A DNA stretch of 64,000 nucleotides from positions 102,722-166,721 of the forward strand of contig CAMVIM010000004.1 of assembly GCA_947167515.1 (NCBI GenBank). Reading direction: 5' to 3'. Numbering within the stretch: position 1 is the first letter of the stretch; each line of letters opens with the position of its first letter. The DNA is from an uncultured Prevotellaceae bacterium. GTDB lineage: Bacteria; Bacteroidota; Bacteroidia; Bacteroidales; Bacteroidaceae. Shown piece by piece: positions 8,807-16,969 of the stretch. A model generated the notes under the pieces. The model worked only from the letters and a program-made list of their open reading frames with translations. It had not been told where the DNA came from and ran no database searches. The position numbers and the translations under genes were made by a program.

Positions 8807-9004
8807 TCACCACAAGTCCTCAGCCTCACCAGCCTCCAAGTCCTCAATCACACGCTGCTGCGCGCTCGGGTCCTTCGTCCCTTCGCCATCCACACCGCCA
8901 TAGCCCAAACCTTCACCCCTCACACCGGGGCTGACACACACGGGCAGCACACTGTTCATCTCAAAGCGCTCCATCACAGGAGCCAAATATCTTTTCTTTT
9001 CCAT
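8807..9004 (-). CDS. Small acidic protein, KKxYLAPxxE-type start
   Basis: 65 aa, starting MEKKRYLAPVMERFEMNSVL and continuing with a Gly-rich, acidic tail ending AEDLW. Short proteins with a basic start, a Y-x-x-P motif, a hydrophobic patch and a Gly/Asp-rich tail ending in W are frequent in Prevotella (family memory, no known function). The ATG at 9004 is 16 bp from the edge of a 370-bp repeat element whose terminal repeat supplies a -7 box, TAATTTTG on the minus strand (9033-9040). It could be a secreted or modified peptide, but no leader-peptidase motif or modifying enzyme is nearby. Confidence 0.55.
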   Translation of the reverse strand: MEKKRYLAPVMERFEMNSVLPVCVSPGVRGEGLGYGGVDGEGTKDPSAQQRVIEDLEAGEAEDLW

Positions 9005-9019
9005 TGTCTTGCTGTTTTT

Positions 9020-9389
9020 TTAAGTAACTACACAAAATTATCTTATACAATGATGTCTCTCCTTTTCGCCGCAAGCGGCTTGTTTTTTCTTGAAACTAAT
9101 TAGAATAATTGGAATAATTCAGTTCACTAATTTCTATAATTATAATTTGTGGATAAAATTATTCTAATTATGCTAATTTGTTTCTTATAATCCATCGCCG
9201 AGGGCGATTCTCTTTTAGGTGTTGCCGCAAGCGGCTTGTTTTTTCTTGGACGATAATTTCCAATAATTGACGCTCATTTTATCCGATAATTATTATTGGA
9301 ACCAATTATTGGGAATTATCGGAAATTATTGTCCAAGAAAACAATGCGGCTTGCCGCATGATATCAACTATTTTTGTTCACCTACTTAA
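9020..9389 (+). mobile_element. 370-bp non-coding inverted-terminal-repeat element, copy 1
   Basis: Bounded by imperfect terminal inverted repeats: TTAAGTAACTACACAAAATT at 9020 and, on the other strand from 9389, TTAAGTAGGTGAACAAAAAT. Inside are two direct copies of GCCGCAAGCGGCTTGTTTTT (from about 9069 and 9225), an ATCGCC-GAG-GGCGAT palindrome, a long AT-rich hairpin (AATTAGAATAATT with its reverse complement AATTATTCTAATT), a GGACGATAATTTCC/GGAAATTATTGTCC stem and a final GCGGCTTGCCGC. It has no ORF. Both terminal repeats contain an outward TAnnTTTG box (9033-9040 minus, 9369-9376 plus). A second, inverted copy lies at 17200-17567. A MITE-like element or a structured regulatory repeat is the best description. 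Confidence 0.8.
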
Positions 9390-9413
9390 ACAAAAAATTG
9401 ATGTTTTACGTCA

Positions 9414-10640
9414 TCACTTCACCATCACCTTCTTCCCGTCCACGACATACACGCCCTTGGGCAACGTCTTCACGCCTTCCACCTTCACGCCCTGCAAGGT
9501 ATATACGCCGTCCCGTGCCGTGTGGTCGGCGATTCCGTCGCCGACACCCTTCACGCCCGTCGTCTCTCCCTCGCTGAACACAAACCGCACGTTGGCATAA
9601 TTCTCGTCCACCTCCGTCAGCACATCGTAGAAGTCGAAGTAGGCCCGGAAGCCCTTCATCGTCGTCGCGCCCGTCGAGTACCAGAACTCGTTGCCGCTCA
9701 GGAACAGCGTCTTCACCGGCACCTCCGTCCCGGCCACATACGTGCCCACCAACTCGCTCCAAGCCCTTCGTGTCCGCTTCACCGCCGCCACCACGGGCTC
9801 CTCCTCGGGGTCTATATCCACGCCATCCACCGTGAACTCACTGATGGCACTGCTCACCCTGATGAGGCAGGGATGGTTCGCCTCTATCGCGCTGAGAGAA
9901 CCGAAGTTCACCGTGATGCCCACCACGTTCTCGTCCTCATCTTCTGTCACCTCATAGCCCGTGAAGTCCCTTAACTGCACATCCTCGCCAAACGCGGCCT
10001 TCACCTGCTCACCCGTCATGCTGAACGGCAGGCACAGTGTGCTCCACTCGTTCGCCTTGATGGTGCGCTTCACACGCACATCCACGCCTGTAGCGGCACT
10101 GGGTGCTGTGGTCGAGGTCTCGTCGAGCACGGTGCGTGTGTCGGCCGGCGCGCCGACGGTGACAGTGAAAGCGATGTCGGTTGGCGTGTGCTTCGTCTCG
10201 TTCGGCTCCGTCAGGTTGATGGCAGAGAGTTTGCAGGCGAGTTCCGCGCCTTCCTCCAGCGCGGCATCGGCCTTGAGGGTGATTTGGATGATTGCTCCGC
10301 CCGTACTGGGTATCGGCTGCGTCTCCGTGTAGTAGCCCAGCACACGGAAGGTGTTCACCTCTGGGTCTGGCTGCGACATGCTCAGCGTGAAATCCTCGTC
10401 CAGGCGTTCACCCTTTGTGTATGCCAACTTGCCCTTGTCGTTCGTGGCGACCGTGATGCCGCCGGCCAACTCCACGTTGAACTGGAAGGCGGCAAACTCC
10501 GTCGTGGGGTTCTCCAGAGCAACCTCCAGCGTGGCCTCCCCTCCCTTGGGGATGGTGATGTTCTGCACCGTGAGGCCTTCTGCCGCAGCACTGCCGCACC
10601 ATGCGGTCAGCACTGCCAATAAAAAGATAATCTTCTTCAT
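9414..10640 (-). CDS. Secreted cohesin-like domain protein with C-terminal sorting-type tail
   Basis: About 408 aa. A signal peptide (MKKIIFLLAVLTAWCGSAAA) is followed by a cohesin-like beta domain (residues about 25-150; EATLEVALENPTTEFAAFQF) and then by an all-beta region. The end, QGVKVEGVKTLPKGVYVVDG-KKVMVK, is the Prevotella type of C-terminal secretion/anchoring module. The cohesin-like part resembles the one near the C-terminus of the adjacent BspA-like protein, which also has a dockerin-like pair. An alternative start lies 12 nt upstream (10652). Codon use is strongly G/C-ending, unlike the LRR part of the neighbour. The gap to the next gene is 66 nt. Confidence 0.65.
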   Translation of the reverse strand: MKKIIFLLAVLTAWCGSAAAEGLTVQNITIPKGGEATLEVALENPTTEFAAFQFNVELAGGITVATNDKGKLAYTKGERLDEDFTLSMSQPDPEVNTFRVLGYYTETQPIPSTGGAIIQITLKADAALEEGAELACKLSAINLTEPNETKHTPTDIAFTVTVGAPADTRTVLDETSTTAPSAATGVDVRVKRTIKANEWSTLCLPFSMTGEQVKAAFGEDVQLRDFTGYEVTEDEDENVVGITVNFGSLSAIEANHPCLIRVSSAISEFTVDGVDIDPEEEPVVAAVKRTRRAWSELVGTYVAGTEVPVKTLFLSGNEFWYSTGATTMKGFRAYFDFYDVLTEVDENYANVRFVFSEGETTGVKGVGDGIADHTARDGVYTLQGVKVEGVKTLPKGVYVVDGKKVMVK

Positions 10641-10706
10641 TTTTCTATTCATTGATATATTGTTGATTCAAACCTTTCTTCTCTCTTTCATCTTGGTTGT
10701 GACGAC

Positions 10707-13535
10707 TCATTGAGGGTCAAGCATCTGCATTGCCCCACGCACATTGGCGGCGTTCACCCCTCCGTCGTGCAGGATGATGTTGGCCGTCACCACGATGTCC
10801 GTCACGTCCACGCTGCCGTCGCCGTTCACGTCGGCTGCCACCGCATCGAACGACTCGCTCGCACGGCCCAGGATGCTGTTGGCGATGCCCACGATGTCGG
10901 TCACGTCAATCGTGCCGTCACCGTTCGCGTCACCGGGGATGCTGTTGCGCACGGTCAGCACACAGGTCACATCGGCTGGCGTGATTTTCTTCTCTGCCGT
11001 GGTCGTCAGGTTGATGTTCGAGATGCGCACCTCATACTCGCCGGCCTCCATGTCCTCCGCTGTCTCTATGGTCACGTTGATGACCGCACCCTCGTTGCCC
11101 GTGATGCTCTCCACCTCGGTGGAGTACAGCAGCACCTTATACACATTCGCCTCTCCCGGCTTGCTCGCGCTCAGCGTGTGGTCGGCGCACCGCTCTGTCT
11201 TTGCCACGATGTACTTCCCCTTGCTGTTCGTCGCGATGCTCACCCCGGCGGGCAGCGTGAGGTCGAACTGAAGGGCGGTGATGTCCTCCGTGTTGTTCAT
11301 GCTCACGGGCAATACATTATTCTTACCTCTTAATACTTCTGCTGGTTTTATGTAAACAACATCAGATAGTCCAGAAATATCTGTAGGAATGACTTTCTCA
11401 ATTATCTCTTTACAGTCTTTCCATACGGCTGCAATCTCGTATGCTGATTTACTTCCTACCGGAACATAAAGAGTTAGATTGTTGGCATAACTGACATAAG
11501 AATATGAGAATGCATAAGTTGATACATCAGGTGGAGTTACGCTTTCAACTATTACTGATGCAAGCGAGCAGTCTTGGAAAGCATAATTTTCTATGTAAGT
11601 TACGCTTTGAGGAATAGAAACTGTAGTCAAGCCCGTGCAACCAGCAAAGGTATTATAATCTATGTTTTTTAGACTATTAGGGATTGCAACTGAGGTTAAC
11701 CCCGCACAACCCTGAAAGCAACTCTGCCCAAGGCTACTTACTCCGTATGGAAGGGAAACTGATGTAAGCCCAGTGCAACCATAAAAGGCCGATGAGCCGA
11801 TAGTTTTTACACTTGCAGGGATGTTGATGGAAGTGAGTCCTGTACAGTTTCTAAAGGCAGAAGAGCCGATGCTTGTTACACCTGCTGGGATGTTGATGGA
11901 AGTGAGTCCTGTACAGCCAGAGAAAACAGAATTTTCGATGCTTGTCACACTTGACGGAATATCTACAGAAGCAAGTTTAGAACAGCCCGAAAACGCATTA
12001 GAGCCGATAGAGGTCACACCATTAGGGAGGACCAAAGAAGTTATGTTTTTACAACCTTCGAAAGCATTAGAACCAATGCTCACCATATTTGAAGGTAATT
12101 CAATGGAGGTTAAACCTGTACAATTCTGAAATGCATAGTTACCTATGCTCCTCACACTCTGGGGTATGCTAACAGAAACCATATCATCACAGCAATACAG
12201 AGCATAATCAGCAATCTTTGTCGTCCCATCTCTAATTACAAGTCTTCCACCTTCTGGCATTGCTCCCATGTATCTGTAAGCCACTTTTCCTATATACATC
12301 ATGCCATCACCTTGATTCTCAAACCAAGGTGTTCCGTAAAAAGCAGATGAGGCTATGGATGGCTGATCGTTCTGAATAGAAACAGACTCCAAAGCTGAGC
12401 AATATGCAAATGCCTCATTCCCTATGGATTCTATACCTTTGGGGATGATAACAGCGGTCAATCCTTTGCAGGAATAGAAGGCGTTGTTTCCGATACTTTT
12501 CACCTGATTTCCAAACGTTACATTATCAATTGAAGAAATTTGTCGGAACCACCATGCACCAACATTGGGACATAAAACAGTCACATCTTTCAGACTGCTA
12601 CACCCATTAAAGACAGAAGTACTAGTTCCTTCCCCTATTTCCCTGATGCTTTCTGGCAATGTGATGGATTGCAATGATGTACAGTTAGTAAAAGCACCGG
12701 AACCGATGGAAAAAACACTATTAGGGATGTCGATAGACCGCAGTCCACTACAACCTGAAAAGGCGGCGGACGCAATAGAAGTGGTTCCTTCTTTCAATGT
12801 GACATCTGTATCGGAAGGCATAGTCCCACTATATTTGAATGCGACTTTCCCCACATAAGTTAAGCCTGCTGGTAGGTTGCTTAACCACGCCGTTCCATAG
12901 AAAGCGTTATTACCAACACTTTCTATTGTTGAAGGGAAAGAGACATTTCTCAAATTGCTACAGTTAGAGAATGCTGAAGAACCGATGGTCGTAACTCCAT
13001 TTGGGATACTTATAGAACTCAGGGACTGACAATTGGCAAAGGTGTTATTTTCTATAGATTGTACGCCATTAGGGATGGTGATTGAATTGAGAGCAATACA
13101 ACCACTAAAGGCGCTTGCTCCGATGCTCTTTATGCTTTGGGGTAAATTGACTATGTATAGTTGGCTGCAATCTCCAAAAGCATAACGTCCTATAGATGTA
13201 ATCGTGTTGGGGAGATTGACAGATGTAACACTATGTTCAGCAAAAGCACCATTTCCTACCGCCGTCACTTTATAGGTTACGGAGTTATAGGTCACAGCAG
13301 CAGGAATGGTGACACTTCCCGAATAGCTACTGTAATACCCTCCATACCGTCCACTTTCATACTCTTCGTATGATACCGCAACCTCATTGGTTGTGTTGGG
13401 GATAAACTTATAGTGAATGTTGTTGACCGTAAAGTCGCAGTAGTCATCTGCTAAAGCAGAGAGACTACAGCATCCGAGAGCGACTCCCAATAGAAGCCTC
13501 CTCAAATTCATGGGACTAAAAGATAATTTTGTCAT
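10707..13535 (-). CDS. BspA-like leucine-rich repeat surface protein with cohesin-like and dockerin-like C-terminus
   Basis: 942 aa. The signal peptide begins at MNLRRLLLGVALGCCSLSAL, so a start at 13511 is also possible. Residues about 60-700 are around 25 LRR_5/BspA repeats of 23 aa (IGSSAFSGCTGLTSINIP type). Next comes a cohesin-like domain (about 740-880), then a dockerin-like tandem: DANGDGTIDVTDIVGIANSI and DVNGDGSVDVTDIVVTANII, each a Ca-binding loop plus helix. BspA-type proteins are surface adhesins; the dockerin-like tail may bind a cohesin-like partner such as the neighbour. DNA composition changes sharply near 11330: the cohesin/dockerin part is G/C-ending and the LRR part A/T-richer, suggesting domain shuffling. 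The gap to the upstream gene is 12 nt. Confidence 0.85.
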   Translation of the reverse strand: MTKLSFSPMNLRRLLLGVALGCCSLSALADDYCDFTVNNIHYKFIPNTTNEVAVSYEEYESGRYGGYYSSYSGSVTIPAAVTYNSVTYKVTAVGNGAFAEHSVTSVNLPNTITSIGRYAFGDCSQLYIVNLPQSIKSIGASAFSGCIALNSITIPNGVQSIENNTFANCQSLSSISIPNGVTTIGSSAFSNCSNLRNVSFPSTIESVGNNAFYGTAWLSNLPAGLTYVGKVAFKYSGTMPSDTDVTLKEGTTSIASAAFSGCSGLRSIDIPNSVFSIGSGAFTNCTSLQSITLPESIREIGEGTSTSVFNGCSSLKDVTVLCPNVGAWWFRQISSIDNVTFGNQVKSIGNNAFYSCKGLTAVIIPKGIESIGNEAFAYCSALESVSIQNDQPSIASSAFYGTPWFENQGDGMMYIGKVAYRYMGAMPEGGRLVIRDGTTKIADYALYCCDDMVSVSIPQSVRSIGNYAFQNCTGLTSIELPSNMVSIGSNAFEGCKNITSLVLPNGVTSIGSNAFSGCSKLASVDIPSSVTSIENSVFSGCTGLTSINIPAGVTSIGSSAFRNCTGLTSINIPASVKTIGSSAFYGCTGLTSVSLPYGVSSLGQSCFQGCAGLTSVAIPNSLKNIDYNTFAGCTGLTTVSIPQSVTYIENYAFQDCSLASVIVESVTPPDVSTYAFSYSYVSYANNLTLYVPVGSKSAYEIAAVWKDCKEIIEKVIPTDISGLSDVVYIKPAEVLRGKNNVLPVSMNNTEDITALQFDLTLPAGVSIATNSKGKYIVAKTERCADHTLSASKPGEANVYKVLLYSTEVESITGNEGAVINVTIETAEDMEAGEYEVRISNINLTTTAEKKITPADVTCVLTVRNSIPGDANGDGTIDVTDIVGIANSILGRASESFDAVAADVNGDGSVDVTDIVVTANIILHDGGVNAANVRGAMQMLDPQ

Positions 13536-13547
13536 AATGATTATGTT

Positions 13548-15533
13548 TTATTTGACTTCGAAAGATTCGTCTATCACGTCACGAGTGTTCAGTGGAGAAC
13601 AATCAAAGAAAAGACGTTCTCCAAAGTGATTTTCTTGCGCATCTATCGGGCGGTCTCCCTCACTGATGGTAAAGGCTCTCCCTTCTCCGAAAGCGGGTGA
13701 TGCTACAGTAATGAAAGAACGAAAAGCCTCATTGTCATTTCGTAATGCCATGTACGCAGTCTCACCCTTGCGAACATACACATATTTGCCTGTGTTAAGT
13801 ATGAGTCCATTACTTCTAATCCACGCATCTTCATCACCATAAGGCGTGGAATAATAAGGACATAGGGCTTGTTTTACTTCAACAGGCCCACTACCTATTC
13901 CAAAGACTGTTCCCCCTAACAAATATAGTTGTCCGTCTTCTGTATCAAAGCACTCATTTGGTTTCTTCTGATTGACTGAAGCCACAATTCCGTCTGAAAT
14001 GATAATGCTTCCATTTGAATCTATTCCATCGTTGTTACGAGAAAGGCAGTAGATATGCGCCCCATTGATGTGGCAGCATACACCAGTATTGAAGCAATCA
14101 TCGTATGTGTCTGCTATAATTGACGCATGATGAGCATTTAGGGTTTCCTTGCTTTCTATGCCTTCCCCTCCTTGTCCTTTGGTCAATATATTCAGATTGC
14201 CCGAGTACAATTCCACATCCTTATCGGCCTTGATGGCCTTGGGACACCCCTCACGAAAATCTTCTTCCACATTATCTACAAGTGCTGTGCCTTGCGTTTC
14301 TACGTCAATAAAGAGCGAATCCTCTGGAATAAAGTCATCTTCTTTTCGCCCGATGAAAAGCGTGCCGGAACAGTCAATGCCTTTTCCTCCATTGCCTGTG
14401 GCCAAAAGATGGAATTGTCCACGTTCAATGTGGACGGCACCATTCGTTGTGATACATTTTGGCGTATAATAATCGCAATCTTGTTCGGCTGTCAAGTAGT
14501 CTCCACCATGCCCATGATTCTCTATATTGAAAGTGCCACCCAAGATGCTCAAGTTGCCATCAACAGAAATGCAACGTCCGCCTTGCCCATAGTGAGTGAG
14601 AGACACGATGCCATCCTCTATCGTCATGTTGCCGCCACACTTCAACAAAGAGCAATAAGAGGTCTCACCGCTCTCGATAACGACAGAACCGTGTGCCTCT
14701 CCTTCAATCGTTCCACCTTTCATGATGAAATCCTCTTTGCATTTGACTCCCTTCGAAGCGTCACTCTTTAGATAGACCGACAGTAGGCCCCCTCTCATCT
14801 GCAACTTGTCACAATGCAGACCATCTTTTTGTGCTTCATGTATAATAATGTGGCCATCTGTCATAGTGACGTTCTTTCCAGAAGAGATTCCATGTCGATA
14901 ATTGCCCACTACGGAAAGAGTTCCTCCTCCTTCGATTGTGAGCGAGCCTTTTGTGTAGAGGCAACCATTTGAAGTGTCCGTGCTATCTGGCTGATAGATA
15001 GATGCGTCAGCCAATCTACTGTTACTTTTGTCAGGTAAGACCAACTTCACCTTCTGTTTTTGTTTGACACAAATGGCACTACTATGTCTTGATGCTAAGT
15101 TAAGATTGTCGAGAATGAGGGTACAGGTTGTGTCACAGTCTATCACAAGCCTGCCGTCATTGCTGTACCCTTTTATTAGACACACAAAAGGCTCAGCACC
15201 TTGCCCCTTTACCGTCACGTCGGATTGTAGAACGTTCGTCTGTAGTTGCAAGAATTTTGGATTTTGTATATAGACTTGTTCATCCTCGTAATTGATGACA
15301 AGTGTATCAGGGATATGGCGGTCGAAAAATACTGAGTCTGCAAACAGCATCGTGTCAGCAACACAAATGTCAAAACGGCCAAAAGGCTGGACGTTAATGC
15401 TGTCTATCGAATGAATAGGAATAAGATTCAAGTGACGCTCAAAAGACGTGACAATGTAATTTTGGGCAGACATTACAGGAATGTCTGCATAAAGGAACAT
15501 ACTAATCACGATGAATTGCCACAACTTTGCCAT
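13548..15533 (-). CDS. Secreted beta-helix carbohydrate-binding protein (Cthe_2159-like)
   Basis: 661 aa. The signal peptide (MAKLWQFIVISMFLYADIPV) is followed by a long series of Gly/Asp-rich beta-helix rungs such as GGTLSVVGNYRHGISSGKN, KDGLHCDKLQMRGG and GDYLTAEQDCD. This matches the carbohydrate-binding domain family typified by Clostridium Cthe_2159, right-handed beta-helices that bind acidic or cellulosic polysaccharides with calcium. The ATG at 15533 is chosen for the signal peptide. It is first in a likely operon with the BspA-like gene (12-nt gap). Its upstream region shares a 91-bp promoter/leader repeat (15801-15891) with the nuclease gene at 16122. Confidence 0.75.
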   Translation of the reverse strand: MAKLWQFIVISMFLYADIPVMSAQNYIVTSFERHLNLIPIHSIDSINVQPFGRFDICVADTMLFADSVFFDRHIPDTLVINYEDEQVYIQNPKFLQLQTNVLQSDVTVKGQGAEPFVCLIKGYSNDGRLVIDCDTTCTLILDNLNLASRHSSAICVKQKQKVKLVLPDKSNSRLADASIYQPDSTDTSNGCLYTKGSLTIEGGGTLSVVGNYRHGISSGKNVTMTDGHIIIHEAQKDGLHCDKLQMRGGLLSVYLKSDASKGVKCKEDFIMKGGTIEGEAHGSVVIESGETSYCSLLKCGGNMTIEDGIVSLTHYGQGGRCISVDGNLSILGGTFNIENHGHGGDYLTAEQDCDYYTPKCITTNGAVHIERGQFHLLATGNGGKGIDCSGTLFIGRKEDDFIPEDSLFIDVETQGTALVDNVEEDFREGCPKAIKADKDVELYSGNLNILTKGQGGEGIESKETLNAHHASIIADTYDDCFNTGVCCHINGAHIYCLSRNNDGIDSNGSIIISDGIVASVNQKKPNECFDTEDGQLYLLGGTVFGIGSGPVEVKQALCPYYSTPYGDEDAWIRSNGLILNTGKYVYVRKGETAYMALRNDNEAFRSFITVASPAFGEGRAFTISEGDRPIDAQENHFGERLFFDCSPLNTRDVIDESFEVK

Positions 15534-15800
15534 CGTTCTTTTGACTTTCTCTGCCAGTCCCAAACAAAGGCATACATTATTATATACACACAAGAAGCGT
15601 GGAACTGTATTTCCGCATCTCCAAGCTGAGGGTCGTAGGAAATACCCGAAATAGTTAAGATGTTTTTTTTAGCAGTTCCACGCACAACGCGTGAAGCCGC
15701 TATGTCCAACTTCAACTATTTCGAGAATGCTCAGTGGCACACGAGCCTCTCAAAACTTTTTTGCAAAGATTGAAAATTTCCTACGTTTTCAGCTTGCAAG

Positions 15801-15891
15801 AAAGAGCATAACGCTTCTATTTTACCAATAAGCCACGATGCAGAAGCACCGCAGTGAACGGAGGTCATGCCGCCATTCGGGGGCAAAGTAA
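15801..15891 (-). repeat. Promoter/leader repeat R, copy 1
   Basis: 91 bp, about 90 percent identical to 16716-16806 in the same orientation. On the minus strand the -7-like TACTTTG (15884-15890) is preceded at 21 nt by TTTG (15912-15915), so this looks like a promoter plus the start of a transcript. It carries a short frame starting MTSVHCGA..WLIGKIEALCS, which is conserved in copy 2. The next minus-strand gene is the beta-helix gene at 15533. The stretch 15534-15800 has no other gene. Confidence 0.7.
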
Positions 15892-15983
15892 CGGAAAAAG
15901 AATGAAACTCACAAACTTTTAGACGGGAAAAAATCTGAAGAAGAGATTTTTTTAGCAAGGAAAAGCAAAAAAACACAAAAAGA

Positions 15984-16015
15984 TTTGCTTGTAACAGAAA
16001 AACACGCTATCTTTG
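15984..16015 (+). promoter_or_regulatory. Consensus promoter facing the 3' end of the nuclease gene
   Basis: TTTG (15984-15987), 20 nt, TATCTTTG (16008-16015): an exact Bacteroidota consensus on the plus strand. No protein-coding gene follows; only about 105 nt separate it from a terminator. It therefore probably drives a small RNA. Confidence 0.7.
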
Positions 16016-16019
16016 CAAT

Positions 16020-16122
16020 GTCAAGACAAAAAGTTTTGACTATCCGGTAAGTTTCCGCGAGGGAGCAAGACTTTATCGACACTACTCCATTTCTTAAAGA
16101 GCCGCTAATTAGTGGCTCTTTT
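16020..16122 (+). ncRNA. Candidate small RNA, about 100 nt
   Basis: Between a consensus promoter (15984-16015) and a hairpin terminator (16096-16122) lies a short transcript with a 5' stem (GTCAAGAC/GTTTTGAC, about 16021-16045) and a G-rich middle, CCGCGAGGGAGC. The only reading frame is trivial. Its 3' end meets the 3' end of the convergent nuclease gene. Not matched to any known RNA family from memory. Confidence 0.4.
16096..16122. terminator. Bidirectional terminator between small RNA and nuclease gene
   Basis: AAAGAGCC (16096-16103) pairs with GGCTCTTT (16114-16121) and is followed by further T residues. It touches the stop codon of the minus-strand gene at 16122. Confidence 0.75.
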
Positions 16123-16667
16123 CATTTTCCATAGCGCCTGATGAATGTACGGAAGAAGTTGGTGTCATCAAGGCTCTGACGTGTAACAGAGATTTGTTTC
16201 TTGCCTTTGAAAACAAGGACTTCTCTGGCGTAAGGATTTAGTTCGAAATATTTTTTGATGCTACGAGCCAAGGTTCCCGGATTGTAGTCGGCATGCATAT
16301 ACAGCAGGACACGATTCGTCTGGCCAACAGACTCTGAAAGCCTGTTGTCAACGGACCCTTGTCCCTTTATCGTTTTTAGGTCGTACATCTTGTACACTCC
16401 TTTCCGCTCGAAGATGAAGTCTGCGGTACGAATGCCTTGAGGATTGGGCAGCAGAAATACTTTATAGCCATGTTCCACGGCTCTTCGAGCAGCAGATAGC
16501 AAGGCTGAATAATCTTCCCCTTCTTCACCTATGGCAGAATAGATGTTTGTCTCGCCACCAACTGGCTTGAAATCGCTAAGACCAGCCAAGAACTTTAATT
16601 GGCGTACAAAATCGGCTCCACTTAAATGGTGGAGTCGTGCAAGTTCCGAGGCTATGTCATATTTCAT
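16122..16667 (-). CDS. Orphan CdiA-CT/MuF-type nuclease toxin domain
   Basis: 181 aa, single domain. The core GIRTADFIFERKGVYKMYDL followed by KTI resembles C-terminal nuclease domains of CDI and phage MuF-type polymorphic toxins (family memory), with a D-(E/D)xK-like pattern (ADFIF.., YDLK). There is no signal peptide, delivery module or phage head-protein part, and no clear immunity gene. A promoter/leader repeat lies 49 nt upstream (16716-16806), and a candidate small RNA converges on its 3' end. It may be a decayed or captured toxin module, or a domesticated nuclease. The assignment is moderate. Confidence 0.55.
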   Translation of the reverse strand: MKYDIASELARLHHLSGADFVRQLKFLAGLSDFKPVGGETNIYSAIGEEGEDYSALLSAARRAVEHGYKVFLLPNPQGIRTADFIFERKGVYKMYDLKTIKGQGSVDNRLSESVGQTNRVLLYMHADYNPGTLARSIKKYFELNPYAREVLVFKGKKQISVTRQSLDDTNFFRTFIRRYGK

Positions 16668-16715
16668 GCTACAAAAAACGTTGAATCAGAAAAAGCAAGG
16701 CATCCACCTTACCCC

Positions 16716-16806
16716 AAAGAGCATAACGCTTCTATTTTACCAATAAGCCACGGCACCAAGGCACCGCAGTGAACGGAGGTCATGCCGCCATTCGGTGGCA
16801 AAGTAA
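16716..16806 (-). repeat. Promoter/leader repeat R, copy 2, upstream of the nuclease gene
   Basis: The 91-bp partner of 15801-15891. On the minus strand TTTG (16827-16830), 21 nt, TACTTTG (16799-16805), then the leader with the MTSVHCGA..WLIGKIEALCS frame. Similarity continues upstream (CAAACTTTT..AACTTTTTGAAGATGAG at about 16827-16855), and a decayed third piece of this upstream part is at about 17769-17812. Confidence 0.7.
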
Positions 16807-16969
16807 ATAAAAATGCGGGAAACCACCAAACTTTTCCCAAACTTTTTGAAGATGAGTGTGAAAAAGGCAACAAAAGGACACCAAACAGTCCGAACATCCA
16901 TGATACATATCTTTCCTCAGGCCCCTTCCGCATCCTCCCCATTCCCCTTCCATGTCTTCACGCTTCTGT

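Noticed and set aside
11800..13300. Repetitive DNA that might be a tandem repeat or mobile element
   Set aside because: It is the coding sequence of BspA-type leucine-rich repeats, about 69 bp per unit, in a continuous frame.
15731..15976. Minus-strand frame of 81 codons over repeat R copy 1
   Set aside because: Its upstream half spans the promoter and the only shared part is the repeat itself. A short leader peptide from the inner ATG is possible, but the full frame is not credible.
16709..16942. Minus-strand frame of 77 codons over repeat R copy 2
   Set aside because: Same reason as for copy 1; it ends before the nuclease gene and differs from the first outside the repeat.
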